Assembly: GCA_049889815.1 (NCBI GenBank)
Contig: JBMHCR010000019.1
Span: 198,657 to 262,656 of the forward strand
Direction of reading: 5' to 3'
Source of the DNA: JBPOFY01 sp049889815
Lineage (GTDB): Bacteria > Verrucomicrobiota > Verrucomicrobiia > Opitutales > Coraliomargaritaceae
DNA: 64,000 nucleotides
Shown here: in pieces, positions 44,357 to 56,190 of the stretch
Layout of the letters: each line of letters opens with the position of its first letter
Position numbering within the stretch: the stretch's first letter is position 1
Notes under the pieces: generated by a model
Databases searched by the model: none
Seen by the model: only the letters and a program-made list of their open reading frames with translations
Told to the model about the DNA's origin: nothing
Position numbers and translations under genes: made by a program

Positions 44357-45361
44357 TTATTTTCCTAGCGACTGCAAGTGCTCACCTATGGCCTGCATGA
44401 GCTCTGGATAAAATTCTTTGATTGAGCTATTCTCCACATTCAGACCAGCAGCACAAGCGTGGCCACCACCATTGAAGCGCTTGGCAACTTGATCCACACG
44501 GAGAGCTGGATCCTTTGCTCGGAGGCTGCCCTTCAAAGCACCATCACGATCTTCAATCAACACACCGATGTCTACTCCGTCGATTGAACGCGCATAGTCA
44601 ACAAGACCTTCAGAGTCGTCGATCGTTGCGCCGATTTCATCATAGACACCGTTTTCGATTAGCCCAACACAAACGCGATTGTCGAACTCCATGGTGAGTG
44701 AATCGAGGAAATTTTGGAGTAGCTTAATCTTTGCAAAACTCTCGCGCTCATAGAGTTCGTATGCGGCTTCTGCTGGCTTAGCACCGCACTCGCAAAGGCG
44801 ACGTGCAATCTCAAAAGTTTCCGGCGTCGTCGAAGGGAAACGAAACTGACCAGTATCGGTGGCAATACCGACATAAAGTGCCTGCGCGGTGACCGCGTCG
44901 ATTTCATAGCCTAGGTCTAGATAGAAACCAGCGAGAATTTCCGCAGTCGCAGAAGCCGTTGCTATAATGATATTCTCTTCCGCGTAAGCACGATTTGAAA
45001 TGTGATGATCCACGTTGAGCGCGACCTCAGGAAAGAGCTCGTTGAGACGATCACCGACGCGCTTAAAGTCTGCGGAGTCAACGGTGACTGCGACGTGACC
45101 GTCCGGCGTAAACTCATCCGCCTTGAAAAGCGGGGTATCTCGAACAAAAGACTCGAGCGTATGCGGCACGGCATCACGGTTGAGTCCGACAGCTTCAATA
45201 CCGTGACTTTTCAACATGCGCACAACGGCAACAATCGAGCCAATACAATCACCATCTGGACGTTGGTGTCCGAGGACTGCTACTTTTTTGCCTCTCAAAT
45301 CTTCAACTGCTGCGGCAAATGCAGCACTCTGTTCTGGAAAGAATTTTTGCTCTGTTGTCAT
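44357..45361 (-). CDS. nrnA: DHH-family nanoRNase/pAp phosphatase
   Basis: 334 residues. DHH domain with VAVLGHQRPDGDCIGSIVAV (metal-binding Asp), AVTVDSADFKRVGDRL and LNVDHHISNRAYAEENII, then the DHHA1 domain ending FNGGGHACAAGLNVENS. NrnA degrades 2-5 nt RNAs and dephosphorylates pAp. Its place between rbfA and truB is the usual one for this gene in many phyla, which supports NrnA over other DHH enzymes. Confidence 0.92.
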   Translation of the reverse strand: MTTEQKFFPEQSAAFAAAVEDLRGKKVAVLGHQRPDGDCIGSIVAVVRMLKSHGIEAVGLNRDAVPHTLESFVRDTPLFKADEFTPDGHVAVTVDSADFKRVGDRLNELFPEVALNVDHHISNRAYAEENIIIATASATAEILAGFYLDLGYEIDAVTAQALYVGIATDTGQFRFPSTTPETFEIARRLCECGAKPAEAAYELYERESFAKIKLLQNFLDSLTMEFDNRVCVGLIENGVYDEIGATIDDSEGLVDYARSIDGVDIGVLIEDRDGALKGSLRAKDPALRVDQVAKRFNGGGHACAAGLNVENSSIKEFYPELMQAIGEHLQSLGK

Positions 45362-45370
45362 TTTAAAAAG

Positions 45371-45721
45371 TTACGCTCCATTTGATTCACGATCGAGCTC
45401 GTCGAGCAAGTCCAGAATGTTTGCGCCACGCTCTAGGGATGGGTCGTAAAGGAATTCAAGCCGCGGGAAGTATTTCATCGTGATCTGCTTACTCACACGT
45501 TGACGCAGATCGTTACCATTTTTACGGAAGAATATCTTGGCTTCGCTAATCGCATCATCGTCGCCGAGCACCGCATAATAGACATTCGCATTACGCAAAT
45601 CGACCGAGGTCGAGACGTCGCTGATCGTAATCGGGGCAGACTCAGCTCGGTAGTAGCGCCGCATCTGCTCGCTAATCTCGCGCTGAAGTAGCTCATTTAC
45701 CCTGGATATACGTTTGGACAT
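45371..45721 (-). CDS. rbfA: Ribosome-binding factor A
   Basis: 116 residues, a KH-like cold-shock protein that matures the 16S 5' region of the 30S subunit. RISRVNELLQREISEQMRRY opens it, ITISDVSTSVDLRNANVYYA follows, and RQRVSKQITMKYFPRLEFLY ends in the family pattern (LxFxxDxSLExG). Lies 62 bases after infB; ten consecutive C residues occur just before its start codon. Confidence 0.93.
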   Translation of the reverse strand: MSKRISRVNELLQREISEQMRRYYRAESAPITISDVSTSVDLRNANVYYAVLGDDDAISEAKIFFRKNGNDLRQRVSKQITMKYFPRLEFLYDPSLERGANILDLLDELDRESNGA

Positions 45722-45727
45722 CGTTGA

Positions 45728-45737
45728 GGGGGGGGGG
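45728..45737 (-). repeat. Ten-C homopolymer in the rbfA leader
   Basis: Ten G on the plus strand (C on the coding strand) lie 6 bases before the rbfA start codon, where a Shine-Dalgarno sequence would be expected. Such tracts slip during replication, so its length may vary and alter rbfA translation. Confidence 0.85.
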
Positions 45738-45783
45738 TAAAACCTAGCAAATCCGCCGTGCTATCGAGCCTGTTGGCAGTAGA

Positions 45784-48153
<2,370 letters not shown>

Positions 48154-48207
48154 AGATGAGATTTATCTGGTGTGAACTTGTGGCGTGAAGACTACGATGT
48201 CGGCGGA

Positions 48208-49458
<1,251 letters not shown>

Positions 49459-49472
49459 TGATGCGATAAATA

Positions 49473-49496
49473 GAAAAAGCGGACTCGCGCCCGCTT
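49473..49496 (-). terminator. Leader hairpin with U-run before nusA
   Basis: On the minus strand AAGCGG (49491-49496) pairs with CCGCTT (49477-49482) around an 8-base loop and is followed by a run of U. It ends 15 bases before the nusA ATG. It may be an attenuator through which NusA limits its own operon; the stem is short, so moderate support only. Confidence 0.45.
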
Positions 49497-49626
49497 AAAA
49501 GATGATGCTGGGTTTAATATTAAACGAAGGAAAGTAAATAGCTCACAAGGGTTGTCAAGAGTCTGTGTGGGGCCACTGACCGGTAGTTTCGGTGTCAATA
49601 TCGTAGGTAAAAGACTGAAATACAAC

Positions 49627-49716
49627 CCACCTTAGGATGAACTTTCAGCTTGCACCCTAGGCAGGTGGAAACAAGTTCACCAACCCCCTGCTAAGGAATT
49701 CCCAGGGTCACGCTGA
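49627..49716 (+). promoter_or_regulatory. Candidate structured RNA leader of queCDE with two exclusive folds
   Basis: Fold A: TCAGC (49645-49649) with GCTGA (49712-49716), TG with CA, ACCCT (49654-49658) with AGGGT (49704-49708), and GCAGG (49661-49665) with CCTGC (49687-49691), a nested helix of about 17 pairs. Fold B: CCACCTTAGG (49627-49636) with CCTA...AGGTGG (49656-49668), which uses the same bases. The ATG of queC is 22 bases beyond. I could not match preQ1-I, II or III or another known riboswitch. Confidence 0.42.
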
Positions 49717-49738
49717 TGCACAGTAAACAACTGAATCC

Positions 49739-50443
49739 ATGAAAACAGTACTTATCTATTCTGGAGGTCTTGACTCCACTGTCCTGCTCTATCACCTGCG
49801 AGCGGTTGGTCACGATCTACATACCCTTTCTATCGACTACGGGCAACGTCACAGGTGTGAACTCAATCACGCGGCTGCGATCTGCAAAGACATAGGCATC
49901 CCACATCAAGTGGCAGATCTTTCCTCAATTCAGTCGCTACTTGCGGGAAGCAGTCTCACATCACACGAGATCGAAGTCGCGGAAGGACATTATACAGAAG
50001 AGAGCATGAAAAGCACCGTCGTGCCCAATCGAAATATGATTCTACTTTCGATTGCAACCGGGCATGCACTCTCCATCAGCGCGCAGCAGGTGGCCTACGC
50101 AGCACATAGTGGCGACCACGCGATCTATCCAGATTGCCGCAATGAATTTGCCGATGCGATGGCAAAGGCAATTGAGCTCTGCGACTGGAACGATGTTTCG
50201 CTCATCCGTCCATTTGTTGACTGGACCAAGGCCCACATCGTGCAGCGTGGTGCCGAGCTTGAGCTTCCGTTCCAAAAGACCTGGTCCTGCTACAAAGGGC
50301 AAGAACTTCACTGCGGCCGTTGCGGAACCTGTATCGAACGTCGTGAGGCCTTCGATCTTGCTGGAGTCGAAGACCCTACTGTTTACGCCAACGATGCTCC
50401 ATCCGCGGAAATACTACGTGCGAACAACTGGCGACTCGCTTAA
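49739..50443 (+). CDS. queC: 7-cyano-7-deazaguanine (preQ0) synthase
   Basis: ATP-dependent conversion of 7-carboxy-7-deazaguanine and ammonia to preQ0. 234 residues. PP-loop LIYSGGLDSTVLLYHLRAVG, SIDYGQRHRCEL, TVVPNRNMILLSIATGHALS, and the zinc site CYKGQELHCGRCGTCIERRE. Followed by queD (31 bases) and queE, so a full route from CPH4 to preQ0 is coded together. No queF is present in the window. Confidence 0.96.
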   Translation: MKTVLIYSGGLDSTVLLYHLRAVGHDLHTLSIDYGQRHRCELNHAAAICKDIGIPHQVADLSSIQSLLAGSSLTSHEIEVAEGHYTEESMKSTVVPNRNMILLSIATGHALSISAQQVAYAAHSGDHAIYPDCRNEFADAMAKAIELCDWNDVSLIRPFVDWTKAHIVQRGAELELPFQKTWSCYKGQELHCGRCGTCIERREAFDLAGVEDPTVYANDAPSAEILRANNWRLA

Positions 50444-50474
50444 TTCACATTCCCGCTTTCAGCTTTTGCGACCC

Positions 50475-50906
50475 ATGCTCACCTGTAAAAAAACCTACCG
50501 CGACATCCCGTTCGCGCACCGCCAGCACCATCACGACGGGCACTGCTCGCTCATTCACGGACACAATTGGGCGATCACCCTCACCTTTGCCTGCAGCGAA
50601 ACCGATAAAAACGGTTTTGTCGTCGACTTCGGCAAACTGAAATACCTCAAGCAATGGATCGACGAACACCTCGACCACGCATGCCTATTTAATGAGTCGG
50701 ACCCCGAAAAAGACGCCTTGCTGGCAGCATCCGGACATCTTTTTAAGCCCTACATCATTCCAAACAGTTCGTGTGAAGGGGTGGCACAACACATTCATGA
50801 CATCTTCGATCCGATGGTTCGTGAACAAACTGATGAACGCGTTTGGATCGTAGAAGTCGAAATCGAAGAGGACACCAAAAACTCTGCCAATTACCGACCG
50901 GAGTGA
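50475..50906 (+). CDS. queD: 6-carboxytetrahydropterin synthase
   Basis: Turns dihydroneopterin triphosphate into 6-carboxytetrahydropterin, the precursor used by QueE. 143 residues from the ATG at 50475; the open frame upstream lies across queC and is not coding. Zinc His residues are in DIPFAHRQHHHDGHCSLIHG and HGHNWAITL; VVDFGKLKYLKQWIDEHLDH and SCEGVAQHIHDIFDP are the other family blocks. Slightly longer than the common 120 residues because of an insertion (KDALLAASGHLFKPYIIP). Confidence 0.92.
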   Translation: MLTCKKTYRDIPFAHRQHHHDGHCSLIHGHNWAITLTFACSETDKNGFVVDFGKLKYLKQWIDEHLDHACLFNESDPEKDALLAASGHLFKPYIIPNSSCEGVAQHIHDIFDPMVREQTDERVWIVEVEIEEDTKNSANYRPE

Positions 50907-50976
50907 GTCTATTTTTACGACAGAATAATTATCACTGTGCCATTTTCACTACACTCCGTCTGCCAAAACCTACACA

Positions 50977-51657
50977 ATGCTGCCTATTCACGAACAGTTC
51001 TACACCTTTCAAGGTGAAGGCGCCCACGCCGGTCGTGCGGCCTATTTCATCCGCACCTTCGGCTGTCCAGTGCACTGCCCATGGTGCGACTCAGCGGGCA
51101 CTTGGCATCCGGACTACATTCCAAAGAAGATCGCAAAGGTTGACGAAGCCGAGCTGGTTGCAGCCGTGCTTAAGACAAAGGCCGAACTTGTCGTGATCAC
51201 CGGCGGTGAGCCTGCGATCCACGACTTGGACAAGCTCTGTAAACTTATTCGTGAAAACGGGAAACGTATTCATCTCGAAACCAGCGGGGCTTTTCCCATC
51301 CGTGGCGAATTCAACTGGATCACATTGAGTCCGAAGCGCTGGAAAAAGCCACTCTTGGAGAACGCGGCACTGGCGAACGAATTCAAGGTCATCGTCGATG
51401 CTGAAAATGCCATCGAAGAATACAGCGACATGTTAAGAGGGCTTGGTGTCGGTCCAGAAAAATCAATCTGGTTGCACCCCGAATGGTCACAGCGCGACAA
51501 CACAACACTCCTCAATCAAATCACAGATTGGGTGAAGACCCACGGCGCACCCTATCGTGCTGGCTGGCAAATGCACAAAAACTATGCAGCTGACCTATTA
51601 GATGAGCATAGCGCTCCTGCAGCGCCGCTGGGAGGCGACCTTGGGCGGGGCTTCTAG
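50977..51657 (+). CDS. queE: 7-carboxy-7-deazaguanine synthase (radical SAM)
   Basis: Radical SAM ring contraction giving 7-carboxy-7-deazaguanine. 226 residues. The short N-terminus IHEQFYTFQGEGAHAGRAAY leads to the cluster motif FGCPVHCPWCDSAGTWHPDY (CxxxCxxC). VITGGEPAIHD and IHLETSGAFPIRGEFNWITL with SPK follow. Last gene of queCDE; a strong terminator starts a few bases after the stop. Confidence 0.94.
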   Translation: MLPIHEQFYTFQGEGAHAGRAAYFIRTFGCPVHCPWCDSAGTWHPDYIPKKIAKVDEAELVAAVLKTKAELVVITGGEPAIHDLDKLCKLIRENGKRIHLETSGAFPIRGEFNWITLSPKRWKKPLLENAALANEFKVIVDAENAIEEYSDMLRGLGVGPEKSIWLHPEWSQRDNTTLLNQITDWVKTHGAPYRAGWQMHKNYAADLLDEHSAPAAPLGGDLGRGF

Positions 51658-51663
51658 GCACAA

Positions 51664-51691
51664 AAAAGCCCGCGAACAAAAGCGGGCTTTT
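51664..51691. terminator. Bidirectional terminator between queE and the FKBP gene
   Basis: AAAAGCCCGC (51664-51673) pairs perfectly over 10 bases with GCGGGCTTTT (51682-51691), loop of 8. A and T runs flank the stem on both strands, so it can end queCDE transcription and that of the convergent FKBP gene. Confidence 0.92.
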
Positions 51692-51714
51692 GAGGATTGG
51701 TTCGAACCTGTTAC

Positions 51715-52485
51715 TCAGGGGTTCACTTCGATCAATTCACATTCAAAGACCAGAGTGTCGCCTGGTTTGATGGCGCCGCCTGGACGGGGATTGTTGCCGT
51801 AGCCGAGATCACTTGGAATATAAAGTGTGATCTTACCTCCGGGGGCGACTTTAGTGAGTCCTTCGCCAAAACCGGGGACCACACCATTGAGTGGGAAGGT
51901 AGCTGGCTGACCACGCTTATAAGAGCTATCGAACTCGGTACCATCGATCAAGGTGCCTCGATAGTGGACAAGCACTGAATCAGACATCGTCGGTTTGTCG
52001 CCTTCGCCTGGCTCGATCACTCTGTAGTGGAGACCGGACTCAGTAAACTCGATACCCTCTTCCCCTTTAAGCTTCGCGATGAATGCTTTTCCAGCTTCAA
52101 TGTTATCGGCAGCAGCAAGCTCCGCGTCCTTAGCTGCGGCAGCTTGGGCCTCTTCCATACGTGCTTGAGCGACGTCCATACGACCTTGAATAAAAGTTTG
52201 GAATGCGGGCATTTTCGCCATGAATACCTGATCCGGCTGATCATCCGCGAGAGCTTTTTCAACGCCCTTCGCGATCGCTGGAGCATCTTCGACAGTAAAT
52301 CCAAGTTCCTTCATGCCCGACTGTAAAACAGTCAAATAGCCAAGCATCTCCAACAACTCGGCTTCGGAGACTTCGGGAGCAGATGGTTCCACCGCGGTGC
52401 CAGCAGCTTCATCTTGTGCGTAGGTTACAGAGGAGCTCACGAGCGCTAAAAGCGCAATGGAGGAGAGATGGTTTAACTTAATCAT
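51715..52485 (-). CDS. FKBP-type peptidyl-prolyl isomerase, exported
   Basis: 256 residues. Signal peptide LNHLSSIALLALVSSSVTYA; N-terminal helical dimerisation domain (about 35-145, with AQARMEEAQAAAAKDAELAA); C-terminal FKBP domain DSVLVHYRGTLIDGTEFDSS, GVVPGFGEGLTKVAPGGKIT and YIPSDLGYGNNPRPGGAIKP, with TLVFECELIEV at the end. Like FkpA/Mip: a periplasmic prolyl isomerase and chaperone. It ends at the bidirectional terminator. Confidence 0.93.
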   Translation of the reverse strand: MIKLNHLSSIALLALVSSSVTYAQDEAAGTAVEPSAPEVSEAELLEMLGYLTVLQSGMKELGFTVEDAPAIAKGVEKALADDQPDQVFMAKMPAFQTFIQGRMDVAQARMEEAQAAAAKDAELAAADNIEAGKAFIAKLKGEEGIEFTESGLHYRVIEPGEGDKPTMSDSVLVHYRGTLIDGTEFDSSYKRGQPATFPLNGVVPGFGEGLTKVAPGGKITLYIPSDLGYGNNPRPGGAIKPGDTLVFECELIEVNP

Positions 52486-52653
52486 AAAATTACTGGGATA
52501 TTAGATAAAAGGAGCTCGATAGGCTTCATGTTGACCATGAAAGGTCAACTATTGATGTCACTTTATACACGAACAAGTTCCGTTTTTAAAGATTCATGAC
52601 ATTAAACTTCTCATTTGCGCATTATCCGAAAGCCCCCAGTCTCGGAAAGCAAT

Positions 52654-53361
52654 ATGGCTGAATCCTTCACATCCGGCACACTGACGCTCGTCGCTGCTCC
52701 GATCGGCAATCTCTCGGATATGACTCCACGTGCAGTGGAAGTCCTACAATCTGCGAGCTACATCGCCTGCGAGGATACACGTGTGACTGGCAAACTACTC
52801 AGCAAGCTGGGGATCGGGTATGAAGCACCGCTTATCTCTTATCGCGAAGAGAACGAAAGCTACATGGCAGCAAAATTGGTAGATCGAATGAAAGCTGGAG
52901 AAAACATTGCTCTCATCGTCGATGCAGGCACCCCAGCAGTTAGTGATCCCGGATTTCGGCTTGTCCGCGAGTGTCGTAAACAAGGACTAACTGTCACCAC
53001 TGCCCCGGGCGTAAGTGCGGTAGTCACAGCGCTCTCGCTATCTGGCTTGCCAAGTGATGGGTTCCTATATGTTGGCTTCCTTCCACCAAAAAGCGCATCA
53101 CGTAGGCGCTTCTTTGAAGCACATCAAGATTTTGGATACACGATCGTCATCTATGAATCCTGCCATCGTATCGGAAAATTCCTAACCGATTTGGTAGAGA
53201 CTCTAGGCGGTGATCGTTGTATCTGTGTCTGCCGCGAACTCACCAAGCTTCACGAAACCGTGCATACCGGTCCGGCGACAGAAGTCTGCACCCGCGTCGC
53301 TAAGGGCAGCCAGAAAGGTGAGTTTGTCGTACTGATCGCGAAAAAGGGCTTCGTGCTTTAA
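52654..53361 (+). CDS. rsmI: 16S rRNA (cytidine-1402-2'-O)-methyltransferase
   Basis: 235 residues from the ATG at 52654; an in-frame TTG at 52615 adds 13 residues with no family match. Tetrapyrrole-methylase fold: LTLVAAPIGNLSDMTPRAVE, ACEDTRVTGKLL, IALIVDAGTPAVSDPGFRLV, GVSAVVTALSLSGLPSDGFL and CVCRELTKLHETVHTG. Methylates C1402 near the P site. Stands alone. The 129-base spacer after it holds only short weak inverted repeats. Confidence 0.95.
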   Translation: MAESFTSGTLTLVAAPIGNLSDMTPRAVEVLQSASYIACEDTRVTGKLLSKLGIGYEAPLISYREENESYMAAKLVDRMKAGENIALIVDAGTPAVSDPGFRLVRECRKQGLTVTTAPGVSAVVTALSLSGLPSDGFLYVGFLPPKSASRRRFFEAHQDFGYTIVIYESCHRIGKFLTDLVETLGGDRCICVCRELTKLHETVHTGPATEVCTRVAKGSQKGEFVVLIAKKGFVL

Positions 53362-53490
53362 ACTCTAGCGTCCGAATAAGCAACAGTGCAGGAACACTGC
53401 CCTCTATCGAGGCGAGTTTTTGGAGGTTGTGGCTCCCGCCATGCCAAGTTGGTCCTCGCTACATAGCTCAATCCTTGAGGTAGGAATAAA

Positions 53491-54654
53491 CTAGTCGTGA
53501 TACTCAGGCAGATTAGTCTCAGAATTGATCGCAATAGAGCCCTGGCCTTTCAAGATCGAGAGCAAATGCTGACCGCAGAATTCACCGCGCCAGCCACGCA
53601 AAATGCGATGACGATCGATATCAATATTTTCAGCCTCAAGAACAAGTGCAGTCACTTCGGCACGATTACCAATCAAGGGTGGATCAATTTTTGCAGCGAG
53701 ACAGAGGCCTTTGATAAACGCGAGAGATAGATCCACTCGCGCTTCGTATCCATCGTCCGGAGACGGCCCATTATGGCGACCATTCGGCAACTCTGGAAGA
53801 TCGCCCTTTAGACCTCGTTCGACTGCCTCCCAAATATACCTTCGGTTTCGCTCAAGAGCCCGATCACTCAAGCCTTTCATCGGCTTGATCATATCTGCAG
53901 ATTTTGGTGGATTCTTGAGCAGCGAAATAATCGCATCGTCCGATAAAATGAAATTCCTCGGCAGGTTGCGACGCCGCGCCTTGAGTTCACGCCAAGAGCC
54001 AAGGGCCCGCAAAATGTTGCGTTGCTGATTATTCAATGACCCGCTCCCACGCACACGCGGCATTTCAGCGTCGGGATCTGTCTCATCATAAAGACTCTCG
54101 ACTTCATACATTTTCATCTCGTCGAGAATCCACTCCTTGCGCCCGAGCTTTTCTGCGCGCTCCATGATTTTCACCATTAAGCGAGTTGAATAGCGCACGT
54201 CGTCTTCAGCGTATTGAACCTGCGAATCGGTCAATGGGCGCGCCAGCCAATTGGAGCGCGTCTCCGCCTTATCCAAACGCACACGCTCCAGCGTCTTGAG
54301 CAGCTCGCTTAATGAAATTGTCGAAGATAGACCGATAAACCCGGCCGAACGCTGCGTATCAAAAATATTCTTTGGATAGCCTCCACACGCCCGGTAAAGA
54401 ATTGTTAAATCTTGCTGCGCATCGTGGAGGATTTTCACTACCGAATCATCCGACATCAGTTCCGCGAATGGTGACCAATCCTCGATCTCAGGTGCATCAA
54501 CCAACTCGCAATGACCATCGGGATACCCAATCTGTACAAGCCCCAGTGTCGGGTAGTAGGTGCGATCCCAAATAAACTCGGTGTCAATGCCGACAGCACT
54601 AGCTTCCTGAGCTTGCTTAACTGCCTTCGCAAGGGCTTCTGTCGTCGTAATCAT
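53491..54654 (-). CDS. rnd: Ribonuclease D
   Basis: 387 residues. DEDDy exonuclease domain: VGIDTEFIWDRTYYPTLGLV (Exo I), a LHDAQQDLTILYRACG block (Exo II) and VQYAEDDVRYS (Exo III Tyr and Asp). Then one clear HRDC domain (GSWRELKARRRNLPRNFILS) and a second, more diverged helical domain. Trims the 3' ends of tRNA precursors. Starts 25 bases after ppnP ends, so probably the last gene of the dprA-ppnP-rnd run. Confidence 0.93.
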   Translation of the reverse strand: MITTTEALAKAVKQAQEASAVGIDTEFIWDRTYYPTLGLVQIGYPDGHCELVDAPEIEDWSPFAELMSDDSVVKILHDAQQDLTILYRACGGYPKNIFDTQRSAGFIGLSSTISLSELLKTLERVRLDKAETRSNWLARPLTDSQVQYAEDDVRYSTRLMVKIMERAEKLGRKEWILDEMKMYEVESLYDETDPDAEMPRVRGSGSLNNQQRNILRALGSWRELKARRRNLPRNFILSDDAIISLLKNPPKSADMIKPMKGLSDRALERNRRYIWEAVERGLKGDLPELPNGRHNGPSPDDGYEARVDLSLAFIKGLCLAAKIDPPLIGNRAEVTALVLEAENIDIDRHRILRGWRGEFCGQHLLSILKGQGSIAINSETNLPEYHD

Positions 54655-54679
54655 ATACCTTCAACCGTGGCAAAACCTC

Positions 54680-55000
54680 CTAGGAAAGATAGGTGCAGCA
54701 ATAATCCGCGCCACCTTCTTTGACCTTGAGTGCAAACTTTGATTCGCCTGGGACATTAAAAGACTCTCCCTCTTTATAGGTCACCCAGTCCTCAGAGCCG
54801 CCAATCTTCACGTCCATCTCGCCGCCAAGCATCTCCATCAACTCAGGAGCTTCTGTGCCAAACTCGTAGTCCCCAGCTTGCATGAAACCGAGTGTCTTTT
54901 TGCTGCCATCGGCAAATACGACCGTGCGACTAGTCACCTGACCGCCAAAATACACATTAGCTTTTTTAACAACTGATACATTTTCGAATGTTTCTGACAT
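54680..55000 (-). CDS. ppnP: Pyrimidine/purine nucleoside phosphorylase, cupin type
   Basis: 106 residues, close to the 94 usual for PpnP (UPF0345/DUF1255). NVYFGGQVTSRTVVFADGSK, TLGFMQAGDYEFGTEAPELM, EMLGGEMDVKIGG and the cupin end GESFNVPGESKFALKVKEGG followed by YCCTYL are family blocks. Splits nucleosides with phosphate to base and ribose-1-phosphate. Secure as family; activity is as reported for E. coli YaiE. Confidence 0.92.
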   Translation of the reverse strand: MSETFENVSVVKKANVYFGGQVTSRTVVFADGSKKTLGFMQAGDYEFGTEAPELMEMLGGEMDVKIGGSEDWVTYKEGESFNVPGESKFALKVKEGGADYCCTYLS

Positions 55001-55063
55001 TCCGTAATTGATGAAGATTCGAGTGGAACTTGCAAACTGATTTATTAGAGTGGGCTTCAGGTG

Positions 55064-56170
55064 CTACTTTGCTTCGAAACGACCGTCACCACGCTTGACC
55101 ACTAAGCGCTTCAGCTCGAGCCCCATAAGGATTGCAGAGACCTCCGCCGCGGACCTAGAGAGGCGCTCGGAGATCGCATCTGGCGCGAGTAATTCACCAC
55201 CCTCAAAACAGTCCAAAGCCGCTTGTTCCAGCTCAGAAAGGTTGATCGCCGAAGGACTCTCAAATTCGCCAAAATTCAATTCAAGCTCCTTTGGTTTCGC
55301 GTAACGAAGCTCCTCCAAAATATCGTCCACAGAGGTCAACAAAGTTGCTCCATCGCGCAGCAACTGATGGCAACCCACACTGCTTGCCTGATCAATGCGT
55401 CCAGGGACCGCAAACAGCGATCGCCCCTGCTCGCCGGCAAAGCGAGCCGTTATCATACTACCTCCCGCGGCATCGCTTTCGATCACAATAACTCCTTCAG
55501 ACATTCCAGAGACGACACGATTGCGCATCGGAAAAGTCTGGCGATCTGCTCGCCGACCAAATGGAAACTCGCTCACAACTGCACCCTCTTGAGCAATCTG
55601 TTTATAGAGATCGAGGTTCTCTGGAGGATAAATAATATCCAATCCACAGCCGAGCACTGCGACTGTCTTACCTCCAACTTCAAGAGCGCCCTCATGCGCT
55701 GCCGTATCCGTCCCGCGTGCCATTCCGCTGACAATGCAGAAACCCATCCGCGCAAGCTCACTCGCAAATCGCTTCGCAACACTGCGTCCGTATAAGGTTG
55801 CGCGACGTGTGCCAACAATTGCGATGCAAGGCTGATCGACTACATATTCGCCTTTCCAATACAGTCCGATTGGCGAATCATACAATTCTCTTAGCGCCCT
55901 CGGATACTCTTCGTCAGCCCGAGCAAAATATCGTGTATAAAACTTACGCATCGAAGCCTCCTCCTTCTCCAGATCAAAATGCTTCTGCCAATTCGCAAGG
56001 ACCTCTACGGCCTTCTTTCCAACTCCCTTGACCGACAACAATCGCTCACTCTGACCAGATAAAACCGCTACAGCATCATTGCCGAAAGCGTCCATCAAAC
56101 GCTGCAACATCACAGGGCCAACATGCGGCAAACCGTTGAGCACCAGCATCGCCTGACGTTGAGAAATCAT
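55064..56170 (-). CDS. dprA: DNA processing protein DprA
   Basis: 368 residues. Helical N-terminus with a helix-hairpin-helix (ALNGLPHVGP and LLSVKGVGKKAVEVLANWQK), the Rossmann DprA core IAIVGTRRATLYGRSVAKRF, CIVSGMARGTDTAAHEGALE, VAVLGCGLDIIYPPENLDLY and FPMRNRVVSGMSEGVIVIES, then a C-terminal winged helix (GELLAPDAISERLSRSAAEV). Loads RecA on incoming single strands in natural transformation. With the pseudopilins elsewhere in the window it allows, but does not prove, competence. Confidence 0.95.
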   Translation of the reverse strand: MISQRQAMLVLNGLPHVGPVMLQRLMDAFGNDAVAVLSGQSERLLSVKGVGKKAVEVLANWQKHFDLEKEEASMRKFYTRYFARADEEYPRALRELYDSPIGLYWKGEYVVDQPCIAIVGTRRATLYGRSVAKRFASELARMGFCIVSGMARGTDTAAHEGALEVGGKTVAVLGCGLDIIYPPENLDLYKQIAQEGAVVSEFPFGRRADRQTFPMRNRVVSGMSEGVIVIESDAAGGSMITARFAGEQGRSLFAVPGRIDQASSVGCHQLLRDGATLLTSVDDILEELRYAKPKELELNFGEFESPSAINLSELEQAALDCFEGGELLAPDAISERLSRSAAEVSAILMGLELKRLVVKRGDGRFEAK

Positions 56171-56190
56171 CTGTAGAGTCGTGCCTTCGC

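Noticed and set aside
49572..49578. GCCACTG resembling the cobalamin riboswitch core
   Set aside because: None of the other B12-box elements surrounds it on either strand, and the following operon makes preQ0.
50052..50474. Apparent long N-terminal extension of QueD
   Set aside because: It overlaps queC in another frame; QueD homologues start at the ATG at 50475.
53362..53490. Possible small structured RNA after rsmI (GCGAG...CTCGC outer stem)
   Set aside because: Only short, imperfect inverted repeats; no match to SRP, 6S or riboswitch cores.
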